From positions 62,001-126,000 of the forward strand of contig JALCME010000012.1 of the NCBI GenBank assembly GCA_022648295.1: a stretch of 64,000 nt of DNA, written 5' to 3'. Of the stretch, positions 10,070 through 18,102 are shown in pieces (within the stretch, counting starts at the first letter, position 1; each line of letters starts with the position of its first letter). The stretch is from Bacteroides sp. GTDB lineage: Bacteria; Bacteroidota; Bacteroidia; Bacteroidales; Bacteroidaceae. The position numbers and the translations under genes were made by a program. The notes below the pieces were generated by a model. That model worked only from the letters and a program-made list of their open reading frames with translations, had not been told where the DNA came from and did no database searches.

Positions 10070-10975
10070 ATGAAATCTATGAAAACGAATATAAGTTATT
10101 TACTCACGATTATTGTATTTATTGTGATGGGCAGTTGTGACAGCAAGCTTGAACCGTTTGAGACAGATGGTTATAAAGGGACTCCTGTGACTATTGATCC
10201 TCAATGGGTAAAAGGTGAAGCTCTGCCGGGGCAAATCCTTTTAACATGGGAGGTACCGAAGAAAGATTATTCTTATTTGCAGATAGAATATTATGATCCG
10301 TTGACTAAGGAGATTAAATATAAAATAGCCTCCACTGAAACTACTCAAATGTTGATTGATGATACAAGAGCCCGTTTTGGTGACTATATCTTTAATTTCC
10401 AAACCTTCAATGCTAATCATCAAGGAGGTGTAATCAGCGAGGTTAAAGCTCAGTCTGGTGCTGCTCCTGCTACTATTACTGTTAAGAATAAGACAAAAGT
10501 TAATTTAATAGCCGATCAGTTAAGTACAAATGCGCAGGAGCCAACAGAGGGGCCTATTAAAAACTTGGTGGATGGTAATAGTGGCACATTTTTTCACACT
10601 CGTTGGAGTAGTCCGCAATTGCCTCTTCCTCATTGGATTGAAGTTAAGTTAAATGAGCCACATGAAAATTTTATGATATATTATATGAATAGAACGGATA
10701 ATACATGGGCAACAAGTGGGCGTCCGGCTACGGTGGAATTGCAGATAGGTAATGATGGAGAAACATGGGAGAAAGTGGCTACGTTATCCGGACTTCCAAG
10801 TGCGCATAGTAGTGAATACTGGTCCAATTATGTGACGCCGGGAAAGACCTTCACTTATTTCCGCTTTTATGTGACGGCAACAACGGGAAATACTCAATAT
10901 TTCAATTTAGCAGAGTTTGCCTTCTATGATGTGGAACTTGATATCTATGATCCTGAAACAGTCCCTTTAGATTAA
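10070..10975 (+). CDS. Surface lipoprotein with Fn3-like and F5/8 type C (discoidin) domains, probable SGBP
   Basis: Lipoprotein of 301 aa with lipobox MGSC. Residues about 35-140 look like the DUF4959/fibronectin-like N-domain seen in PUL surface glycan-binding proteins. Residues about 150-290 resemble an F5/8 type C (discoidin) domain: ...NLVDGNSGTFFHTRW, HWIEVKL, PATVELQIGNDG, TYFRFYV. No catalytic motif is seen. By position (after susD, before GH16) and architecture it is probably a surface glycan-binding protein that recruits polymer for the GH16 enzyme. The domain names are from recognition, not a search. Confidence 0.75.
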   Translation: MKSMKTNISYLLTIIVFIVMGSCDSKLEPFETDGYKGTPVTIDPQWVKGEALPGQILLTWEVPKKDYSYLQIEYYDPLTKEIKYKIASTETTQMLIDDTRARFGDYIFNFQTFNANHQGGVISEVKAQSGAAPATITVKNKTKVNLIADQLSTNAQEPTEGPIKNLVDGNSGTFFHTRWSSPQLPLPHWIEVKLNEPHENFMIYYMNRTDNTWATSGRPATVELQIGNDGETWEKVATLSGLPSAHSSEYWSNYVTPGKTFTYFRFYVTATTGNTQYFNLAEFAFYDVELDIYDPETVPLD

Positions 10976-10991
10976 TTATAAATTTAATATT

Positions 10992-12437
10992 GTGAATATG
11001 AACTATTTAATAAAATATATAGCCCTGATTTGTCTGGCTGTTGTTAGTGTGGCTTTTTCTTGTTGTGATGATAATGATGAGAATAAAACAGCTATTGATT
11101 TAAATCTGTTGAACTTAACCCAAGCCCGTGAACAATGGAATGGAGCGGAGTGCAACTTATCTACGACGTTTACAAACGGAGAAACAGCCGATTTCTCTTA
11201 TGAGGTGAATTTATCTCTATACCAGAATAGAACAGCCTCAGAGGCGGCCTCTGTAAATCTGATTGTTGATGCAGATACTCTGTCAAAAGCGATTGCATTG
11301 GCTGCAAATGGTGGAGTGTATAGTAAATATGCGGATGCTATTCTTTTACCGGAAAGTTATTATAGTCTTTCTGCTGATAAGCTGATGCTGGAAACGGGTA
11401 GTAAGAAATCCGATCCGGTTTCGGTTGTGGTACATACCGGAATGTTATTATCTTCCCCGCTTCGTAAGAGTGGTGAACAATCCTGTTTTGTACTACCTTT
11501 AAAGATTACTAACTCTTCTTCATATAGTATTAATAATAAGACAAATACGCTGATGCTATTTTTCTATTTGCAGGATGTTGATCCTGCTGAACCTGATCCA
11601 AGGAATCCGTCAACAGAACTGGATGGAATGCAATTGGTTTGGAATGACGAGTTTAATGGTACCGGTGCACCGGATGCTACGAAGTGGAGCTTTGAGAAAG
11701 GATTTGTTCGGAACAGTGAACTACAATGGTATCAGGAAGGCAATGCAGAGTGTGCGGATGGAACTCTGGTAATTACTGGCAAAAAGGAGCAAGTGAAGAA
11801 TCCTAATTATCAGGCTGGTAGTAGTGATTGGAAGAAGAATAGAGAATATGCCGAATATACTTCCAGTTCTATTACGGCAAGTAAGTCTTTTAATTTTAAA
11901 TATGGACGTGTCCTTGTCAGGGCTAAGATTCCTACGGCTACGGGAGCATGGCCGGCTATCTGGACTGTGGGTAACTGGTGGGAATGGCCGTTAGGTGGTG
12001 AAATTGATATGCTTGAGTATTATCTCGTTGGAGGGATTCCTAGTATTCATGCGAATGCTTGTTGGGGATCGAATACACGGTGGAGTGGAACTTGGGATTC
12101 GTACCATCGTCCTTTGGCTGATTTTGTGGCTGCTAATTCGAACTGGGCTAATCAATATCACATCTGGCGTATGGATTGGGATAAAAATTATATTAAACTT
12201 TATCTGGACGATGAACTGCTGAACGAGATAGATCTTAGCAATACGACTAATGGCAGTGGAGGCGTTTCTGGTATTGAAGGAGCATGGCAGAATCCATTTT
12301 CTAATAATTATGAGAGTTTTGGGCAATATCTTATTTTGAATTTGGCTCTCGGGTCGAATGGCGGGGAGCCCGATGATAGTAAGTTCCCATTGCATTATTA
12401 TGTTGATTATGTGCGTGTGTATCAATTGAATGATTAA
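10992..12437 (+). CDS. GH16 endo-beta-glycanase lipoprotein with N-terminal DUF1735-like domain
   Basis: Surface lipoprotein of 481 aa (lipobox region VAFSCC). The N-terminal ~150 residues resemble the DUF1735 domain common on PUL lipoproteins. The C-terminal ~270 residues are GH16: LVWNDEFNGTG, ELQWYQ, and the catalytic motif EIDMLE, with nucleophile Glu337, Asp339 and acid/base Glu342. The extra residue in ExDxxE places it among the beta-bulge GH16 enzymes (laminarinase, agarase and endo-beta-1,3-galactanase types). With the adjacent GH43 subfamily 24-type enzyme I favour an endo-galactanase on type II arabinogalactan; laminarin or mixed-linkage glucan is the alternative. It is the last gene of operon A; a terminator follows at once. 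Confidence 0.88.
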   Translation: MNMNYLIKYIALICLAVVSVAFSCCDDNDENKTAIDLNLLNLTQAREQWNGAECNLSTTFTNGETADFSYEVNLSLYQNRTASEAASVNLIVDADTLSKAIALAANGGVYSKYADAILLPESYYSLSADKLMLETGSKKSDPVSVVVHTGMLLSSPLRKSGEQSCFVLPLKITNSSSYSINNKTNTLMLFFYLQDVDPAEPDPRNPSTELDGMQLVWNDEFNGTGAPDATKWSFEKGFVRNSELQWYQEGNAECADGTLVITGKKEQVKNPNYQAGSSDWKKNREYAEYTSSSITASKSFNFKYGRVLVRAKIPTATGAWPAIWTVGNWWEWPLGGEIDMLEYYLVGGIPSIHANACWGSNTRWSGTWDSYHRPLADFVAANSNWANQYHIWRMDWDKNYIKLYLDDELLNEIDLSNTTNGSGGVSGIEGAWQNPFSNNYESFGQYLILNLALGSNGGEPDDSKFPLHYYVDYVRVYQLND

Positions 12438-12443
12438 ATAGCT

Positions 12444-12487
12444 GGTGCTACATTGCTTGTCACTAATTGAGTAATGTAGCACTTTTT
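12444..12487 (+). terminator. Rho-independent terminator of operon A
   Basis: GTGCTACATT (445-454 of the 12 kb block) pairs with AATGTAGCAC (12473-12482); the stem extends inward by a few further pairs and TTTTT follows. It separates the GH16 gene from the GH43 gene. Confidence 0.85.
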
Positions 12488-12506
12488 ATAGGTATAGGTA
12501 GATAGT

Positions 12507-12514
12507 TAGTTTTG
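12507..12514 (+). promoter_or_regulatory. Candidate -7 element for the GH43 gene
   Basis: TAGTTTTG matches TAnnTTTG but lies only about 10 bp before the start codon, which would leave an almost leaderless mRNA. No -33 box is seen. Confidence 0.3.
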
Positions 12515-12524
12515 TTTAAGTAAG

Positions 12525-13694
12525 ATGAATAAGATAAATAAAGTTATATGTGGCCTGATGTTTCTTTTGTTAGGCTTTAAGGGAGTATATGCTCCCGAAC
12601 ATTTGTATGGGTGGAGTCGTACGTTTTTTAGTAAGAGTGATGGTGAAACTTTTTTCGTTCCGAGCGCGGTGTGGAAGGATTCAGGAGGGAAAGTTATTAA
12701 TGCTCATGGAGGAGGTATTCTTTTCTATGCGGGAAGGTATTATTGGTTTGGTGAGCATCGTCCTGCATCCGGTTTCACAACGGAAGTGGGGGTGACTTGT
12801 TATTCCTCTAAAGATTTATATCATTGGACTTATGAAAGTGTGGCTTTAGCCGTTTCGAATAAAAGCGGTAATGACATTGAAAAGGGATGCATCATTGAAC
12901 GCCCTAAGGTGATTTACAATACCCGGACTAAGAAATTTATCATGTGGTTTCATTTGGAACTTAAGGGTAAAGGCTATGAGGCGGCACGGGCGGCAGTGGC
13001 TGTAAGTGATACTCCTGCGGGACCATATCATTTTATCCGTTCCGGGCGGATAAATTCCGAAACCTATCCGGTTAATGAAACGGAAACAATACGTAAAACA
13101 TCCTTTAATTCAACTCTTAATTCTACTTGGTGGACTCCCGAATGGCGTAGAGCAGTAGAGCAAGGTATGTTTGTGAAGCGTGATTTACAAACCGGACAGA
13201 TGTCACGTGATATGACTCTCTTTGTGGATGAAGATGGTAAGGCATATCATATTTATTCTTCGGAGGAAAATCTGACTTTACAAATAGCGGAGTTAACGGG
13301 AGATTATCTGGGTCATACCGGAAGATATATCCGTGTAGCTCCCGGTGGTCATAATGAAGCTCCGGCTATTTTTAAGCATGGTGGTACCTATTGGATGATC
13401 ACTTCTGGGTGTACAGGTTGGGAACCTAATGAAGCCCGTTTATTTTCAGCTTCTTCTATTTGGGGACCTTGGAAGCAACATTCCAATCCGTGTAGGGGAA
13501 GAAAAGCTAATGTTACTTTTGGAGGGCAGAGTACTTACGTCTTTCCAGTGGAGGATAAGACTGGTGTCTTTATATTTATGGCGGATAAATGGAATCCAAA
13601 GAATCTAGCAGATTCCCGTTATATCTGGTTACCTATTTGCTTTGAGTCGGATGGAACTCCTTATGTTGAATGGAGGAGCAGGTGGAATCTTTAA
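12525..13694 (+). CDS. GH43 subfamily 24-type exo-beta-1,3-galactanase
   Basis: Predicted to release galactose, or substituted Gal units, from the non-reducing end of the beta-1,3-galactan backbone of arabinogalactan. The 389-aa protein has a signal peptide (cleavage near residue 22) and a five-bladed propeller of the GH43 galactanase type: INAHGGGILFYAGRYYWFGE, IERPKVIYN, SRDMTLFVDEDGKAYHIYSS and ITSGCTGWEPNEA. Glu125 (IERPKV), Glu247 (SSE) and Gln335 (GGQST) match the Glu/Glu/Gln set known for exo-beta-1,3-galactanases, in which Gln replaces the usual catalytic Asp base. It lies between the operon A terminator and the sensor gene. This enzyme is the main support for the arabinogalactan assignment. 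Confidence 0.85.
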   Translation: MNKINKVICGLMFLLLGFKGVYAPEHLYGWSRTFFSKSDGETFFVPSAVWKDSGGKVINAHGGGILFYAGRYYWFGEHRPASGFTTEVGVTCYSSKDLYHWTYESVALAVSNKSGNDIEKGCIIERPKVIYNTRTKKFIMWFHLELKGKGYEAARAAVAVSDTPAGPYHFIRSGRINSETYPVNETETIRKTSFNSTLNSTWWTPEWRRAVEQGMFVKRDLQTGQMSRDMTLFVDEDGKAYHIYSSEENLTLQIAELTGDYLGHTGRYIRVAPGGHNEAPAIFKHGGTYWMITSGCTGWEPNEARLFSASSIWGPWKQHSNPCRGRKANVTFGGQSTYVFPVEDKTGVFIFMADKWNPKNLADSRYIWLPICFESDGTPYVEWRSRWNL

Positions 13695-13750
13695 AAGAAG
13701 TAAAGCTGGCATATCCTCTGAAAAAATGTGTATTTTTCGAATGAACCCTA

Positions 13751-13758
13751 TATCTTTG
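13751..13758 (+). promoter_or_regulatory. Candidate -7 element for the hybrid sensor gene
   Basis: TATCTTTG, a perfect TAnnTTTG, gives a leader of about 15 nt. TGTG 20 bp upstream is a one-base variant of TTTG. Confidence 0.5.
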
Positions 13759-13779
13759 TATTCTTAATACTTTGATATT

Positions 13780-16700
13780 ATGAAGAACTTTCGTTTCTAT
13801 GCACTCTTTGCATTTCTCTTTATAGTAACGACATCACTTTTTTCTGAGAATAGTGATATTATAGCACAGCTTAAATTCAAGCAGCTCTCTACTGTTAACG
13901 GGCTTCCTACAAATGAAGTCAGAAGGTTGTATCAAGATAAGGAAGGATACATTTGGATTGCAACAACGAGTGGGCTATGCCAATTCGATTCTTATCAGAT
14001 CAAAATTTATAAATCCAATCTTTATACACCCGATTTGTTGAGTAATAATAACATCAGGTGTCTTTCGGAAGATAACGAGCATAATCTTTGGATCGGTACG
14101 AATAATGGCCTTAATATACTGAACAAGCCGACGGGCCGGATTCGGCAAATTACAGATGACCGCTTTTATAATAATGTAGTAAATTCCATTATAACGACTC
14201 GCGATAACATTACATTTATTGGTACGGAAAAGGAACTTTTCCGTTATGACCTTAAGCAGGATACATGTCTTGTTTGCGCTTTCCCTGCAAACCTTAATGG
14301 TCGTCTGCTTAACACTCAACATTTATATGAAGATTCGCATAAACAGTTGTGGATTGCTGCAAGTTCCGGGCTTTTTAGGTATGATATAAAGAATAATAAG
14401 TATTACACTTATTCGCTTCCCTCCGCTCATCGTGTATTTGAAGATAGCCGGCATCGAATCTGGGTAGGAACTTTTGGGGATGGACTTTATTTATTGGAGA
14501 ATCCTTATGACGCGAAGGAAACAGTCTTTCATCGATTTATTCATCAATCCGGGGATGAGAGTAGTTTGGGAGATAATGTGGTTTATGCAATAGCGGAAGA
14601 CTTGAATACTCATACGTTGTGGGTAGGTACGAGAAGTGGGCTGAGTATTCTTGATTATAAGTCTCCAAATGTTTCAATAATAAACTATCAGCCAAGTAAA
14701 AATTCTTCTTTTCTGGCGTTTAATGAAGTGAATGCGATCATTAGGGATAATGAGGGAATTATGTGGCTGGGTATGCTGGGAGGAGGAGTGAGCTATGTTT
14801 CTACCGGTAAATCTAAATTTCAATGGGATGCCTTGCTGGATGTTAAAAGAGAACTTGCGTCAAATGCGGTAAGAAGCATTTTAGTTGATAATAAGGGACA
14901 ATATTGGTTTGGAATAGGAAGCTATGGATTTATCATTAAGAATCCTTATACAGGGGTATGGAAATATTATAAAGATATGGAGGACTTTTCCCGACTGCCC
15001 GAACTTCCTACAATTAATACGTTTATGCAATCCCAGGTGGATAAAAGGATCTGGATGGGAACGTTTACAATGGGTGTCTATATCTATGATTCGCGCAAAC
15101 CATCCGGTAAACGGATAAGCCATATTTCTTCTTCTACTGAACGGTGGTTACCGAGTTCGTGCGTTTATGGAATTAAAGAAGATATTCATGGTAATCATTG
15201 GTTTGCGACTCGCTCCGGTCTGTCATTACTTACTGCTGATAATAAGGGGTACAATCTAACGAAAAACAGATATCCCGGATTCTTTTATTGTGTGGAACAG
15301 GATTACCAAGGATATATATGGGCCGGTACGGGTAGTTATGGCGTAATTAGGGTTACTTATTCCGGGGGAAACCCTGAAAATATGAATTATAAGGAGTACT
15401 CTCCCCAAAACAAAAAGTTGAATTGTGCAGACGTTCAATGTATTTATTTGGATAGTAAAGGACGGGTTTGGTTGGGAACAGACGGAGGAGGACTTGACTT
15501 GTATGACAGGGAGAAGGATCAGTTTATTGCGGTTAGTTCTCTGCTGAATATACCCGGAGACGGAGTCTTTTCTATTCAGGAAGATTCCCGAGGTAACTTG
15601 TGGTTAGGTACTAATGTAGGGTTGATTAAGTTATCTGTTCAAAAAGGAATACAAAAAGGAACTTACCGGCTTTACACTACAGAGTTTGGACTTCAGGGGA
15701 ATGTTTTTTTGAGAGGGGCTTCTTGTAAAACGAAGGAAGGGGAATTTCTTTTTGGAGGACACAATGGATATAACTATTTTTATCCAACTTCCGTGAAAGA
15801 TAACTCAATGCCTTTGCCGGTAGTCATAACCGATATAAAAGTATTTAATAACTCTTGGAATTCGTTGGGAGATAAGGTTAAATACGCTATTTCAAAAGAT
15901 GCTCCGGGATATGCAAGGAAGGTGCTATTAAGGTATGATCAGAATAACTTTAGTATTGAGTTTGCTGCTCTGAATTATATTGCACCTATGCAATGCTTAT
16001 ATGCATACAGATTGAAAGGGTTTGATAAAAACTGGCAATATGCCGATGCTTCCAGAAGGTTTGCTTATTATAACAATCTGGATCCCGGAACTTATCAGTT
16101 TGAGTTGAAAGCCTCTAATGAAGGAGGCTTTTGGAATGAGCATCCTATATTGCTGGAAGTGACTATTCTTCCGGCTCCTTGGAAAATGTGGTGGGCTTAC
16201 GCGATTTATTCTGTTCTTCTTTTTTCTATTATTTACTATTTTTATCGATTGGCCCGGAATAGGATAGCGTTGAAGAACCGTTTGCACTTAAAAGATATGG
16301 AACAGTGCAAATCGGAAGAGCTTAATCATGCGAAATTGCAGTTCTTTACCAATATTACGCATGAGTTATTGACTCCGTTAACTATTATTTCCGCTACGGT
16401 AGATGAGCTTAAGATGCAATCGCCACGGCATAAAGATCTTTATAATGTAATAAACAATAATATAAGGAGATTAATCCGACTGTTACAGCAGATCTTAGAG
16501 TTTCGTAAAGCGGAAACTGGTAATTTGAAGTTGCGGGTGTCGCAAGGCAATATTTCCGTTTTTGTGAAGAATGAGGCGGAAAGCTTCCTTCCTTTAGTGA
16601 AGAAGAAGAAATTGCATTTCTCTGTGGTTTGTGACCCAGAGTCTATAATAGGCTATTTTGACTCTGATAAGTTAGATAAAATACTATATAATTTGCTGTC

Positions 16701-17895
16701 GAATGCGGCAAAGTACAATGATGAAGGAGGTTTTATACAAGTGAACCTTTCTTATGCAGATGATAAAGATTTTCTTATGCTTCGGATAAGAGACGATGGA
16801 AAAGGCATTCCTAAAGAAGAACAATCAAACTTATTTAAACGCTTTTATGAAGGGGATTATCGCCGGTTCAATACAATTGGAACAGGCATCGGACTGTCTT
16901 TAACTAAAGATTTGGTTAAACTTCATGGAGGAAATATTACGGTGGAGAGTGAATTGGGAAAGGGCAGCACCTTTATTGTCACCTTGCCTATTAGTAAGTC
17001 CTATTTTAAGGAAGATGAAATAGATGAAGGAGTGATACCGGTACAGGAGATAATACCTGATTTGGATGATGTTATAGCGAACCGGATTAATGGTAATGAA
17101 AATAAGGCACATTCTGTTCTTGTTATTGAAGACAATACTGATTTGCTACAACTTATGGCTAATCTGCTTGGGCATGAATATAATATATTCACAGCGACAA
17201 ATGGAAAGGAAGGGATTGAAGTAGTGGAAAATGAGAATGTGGATTTGATTGTTGCTGATATAATGATGCCGGAGATGGATGGCATAGAGTTCTGTAAATA
17301 TATAAAGAACAATCTGGAATATAGTCATATACCTGTTATTTTATTGACCGCAAAAAACACCGAGGAAGACAGGGCTATGGCTTATGAATCGGGTGCTGAC
17401 GCCTTCATTAGTAAGCCGTTTAACTTGCAAGTGCTTCATGCCCGTATTAAGAATTTGCTAAAAGCAAAGGAACGCGTGGCACATGATTTTAAGAACCAAT
17501 TGGTTTTTGAATTGAAAGATTTTAATTATACCAGTATTGATGAAGATTTTATGAAGCGGGCTATTGATTGCGTCAATCGTCATTTAAATGATCCTGATTT
17601 TGATCAACAACAGTTTATAGATGAAATGAAAACGAGTAAATCAACCTTATATAGTAAGCTAAAATCACTTGCAGGTTTAAATACTTCTGCCTTTATACGG
17701 AATGTCCGTTTAAAGGCGGCTTGCCGGATTATGGAAGAAAAACAATCTGTTCGAGTTTCGGAATTGGCTTATGCAGTAGGGTTTAATGATCCTAAATATT
17801 TTAGTTCCTGTTTCAAGAAAGAGTTTGGTATGCTTCCTTCCGAATACATGGAACGATTCTTGCCTGATAAGCCATTTGAGGATACGGCACTTTGA
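13780..17895 (+). CDS. Hybrid two-component system sensor/regulator (HTCS)
   Basis: One-protein signalling system that senses oligosaccharide in the periplasm and activates PUL promoters. The 1371 aa show, in order: a signal peptide or first TM, many beta-propeller repeats of Reg_prop type (W-I-G-T motifs such as WIGTNNGLNIL) to about residue 690, a Y_Y_Y domain to about 800, a TM at about 803-825, HisKA with His861 in NITHELLTPLT, an HATPase domain (NLLSNAAKYN, GTGIGLSLTKDLV), a receiver with Asp1160 in VADIMMPEMDG, and a C-terminal AraC-type HTH. All key residues are present, so it should be active. It sits between two susC/susD operons and probably controls both. Confidence 0.95.
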   Translation: MKNFRFYALFAFLFIVTTSLFSENSDIIAQLKFKQLSTVNGLPTNEVRRLYQDKEGYIWIATTSGLCQFDSYQIKIYKSNLYTPDLLSNNNIRCLSEDNEHNLWIGTNNGLNILNKPTGRIRQITDDRFYNNVVNSIITTRDNITFIGTEKELFRYDLKQDTCLVCAFPANLNGRLLNTQHLYEDSHKQLWIAASSGLFRYDIKNNKYYTYSLPSAHRVFEDSRHRIWVGTFGDGLYLLENPYDAKETVFHRFIHQSGDESSLGDNVVYAIAEDLNTHTLWVGTRSGLSILDYKSPNVSIINYQPSKNSSFLAFNEVNAIIRDNEGIMWLGMLGGGVSYVSTGKSKFQWDALLDVKRELASNAVRSILVDNKGQYWFGIGSYGFIIKNPYTGVWKYYKDMEDFSRLPELPTINTFMQSQVDKRIWMGTFTMGVYIYDSRKPSGKRISHISSSTERWLPSSCVYGIKEDIHGNHWFATRSGLSLLTADNKGYNLTKNRYPGFFYCVEQDYQGYIWAGTGSYGVIRVTYSGGNPENMNYKEYSPQNKKLNCADVQCIYLDSKGRVWLGTDGGGLDLYDREKDQFIAVSSLLNIPGDGVFSIQEDSRGNLWLGTNVGLIKLSVQKGIQKGTYRLYTTEFGLQGNVFLRGASCKTKEGEFLFGGHNGYNYFYPTSVKDNSMPLPVVITDIKVFNNSWNSLGDKVKYAISKDAPGYARKVLLRYDQNNFSIEFAALNYIAPMQCLYAYRLKGFDKNWQYADASRRFAYYNNLDPGTYQFELKASNEGGFWNEHPILLEVTILPAPWKMWWAYAIYSVLLFSIIYYFYRLARNRIALKNRLHLKDMEQCKSEELNHAKLQFFTNITHELLTPLTIISATVDELKMQSPRHKDLYNVINNNIRRLIRLLQQILEFRKAETGNLKLRVSQGNISVFVKNEAESFLPLVKKKKLHFSVVCDPESIIGYFDSDKLDKILYNLLSNAAKYNDEGGFIQVNLSYADDKDFLMLRIRDDGKGIPKEEQSNLFKRFYEGDYRRFNTIGTGIGLSLTKDLVKLHGGNITVESELGKGSTFIVTLPISKSYFKEDEIDEGVIPVQEIIPDLDDVIANRINGNENKAHSVLVIEDNTDLLQLMANLLGHEYNIFTATNGKEGIEVVENENVDLIVADIMMPEMDGIEFCKYIKNNLEYSHIPVILLTAKNTEEDRAMAYESGADAFISKPFNLQVLHARIKNLLKAKERVAHDFKNQLVFELKDFNYTSIDEDFMKRAIDCVNRHLNDPDFDQQQFIDEMKTSKSTLYSKLKSLAGLNTSAFIRNVRLKAACRIMEEKQSVRVSELAYAVGFNDPKYFSSCFKKEFGMLPSEYMERFLPDKPFEDTAL

Positions 17896-17943
17896 TTATA
17901 GTAGTGTTTCCTTTTTATAAGTTTATCCTATCTTAATAGCTTG

Positions 17944-17962
17944 CCGGATGGCTTATGTCCGG
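17944..17962. repeat. Short inverted repeat after the HTCS gene
   Basis: CCGGA and TCCGG are separated by 9 nt. It is a weak hairpin without a T-run and may be a 3'-end structure or a regulator site. Confidence 0.3.
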
Positions 17963-17971
17963 GTCGAATTA

Positions 17972-18016
17972 TAGCCTGAATTAGTAGAATAAATCAATTT
18001 CTACCAGTTCAGGCTA
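17972..18016. repeat. Long imperfect inverted repeat between HTCS and susC
   Basis: Arms of 18 nt (17972-17989 and 17999-18016) pair at all but two positions, one of which is a G-T wobble, across a 9-nt loop. No T-run follows. It lies about 30 bp upstream of the -7 candidate of the third susC gene. The choices are an HTCS terminator that needs other factors, or an operator dyad. Confidence 0.55.
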
Positions 18017-18046
18017 TCTTCCGACTATATTGTTCGCTCGTATGCT

Positions 18047-18054
18047 TAGTTTTG
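18047..18054 (+). promoter_or_regulatory. Candidate -7 element of the third susC/susD operon
   Basis: TAGTTTTG matches TAnnTTTG. The only TTG upstream (18030-18032) is at 14 bp, too close to be a good -33 box. This fits an activator-dependent promoter, with a leader of about 40 nt. Confidence 0.45.
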
Positions 18055-18076
18055 TAACTGTGATTTTTTAATCCAA

Positions 18077-18102
18077 GTTTAATCTTAAAGTTTATACTAA
18101 TG
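18077..18102 (+). promoter_or_regulatory. susC leader element shared with 194-219
   Basis: The 26 nt ending in the start codon match the leader of the first susC at 25 positions. The matched block begins GTTTAATCTTAAA and ends TTTATACTAATG. Confidence 0.6.

Noticed and set aside
13780..17895. Possible split or frameshift in the very long sensor gene
   Set aside because: One unbroken frame carries every expected domain in order, as in other hybrid two-component systems.
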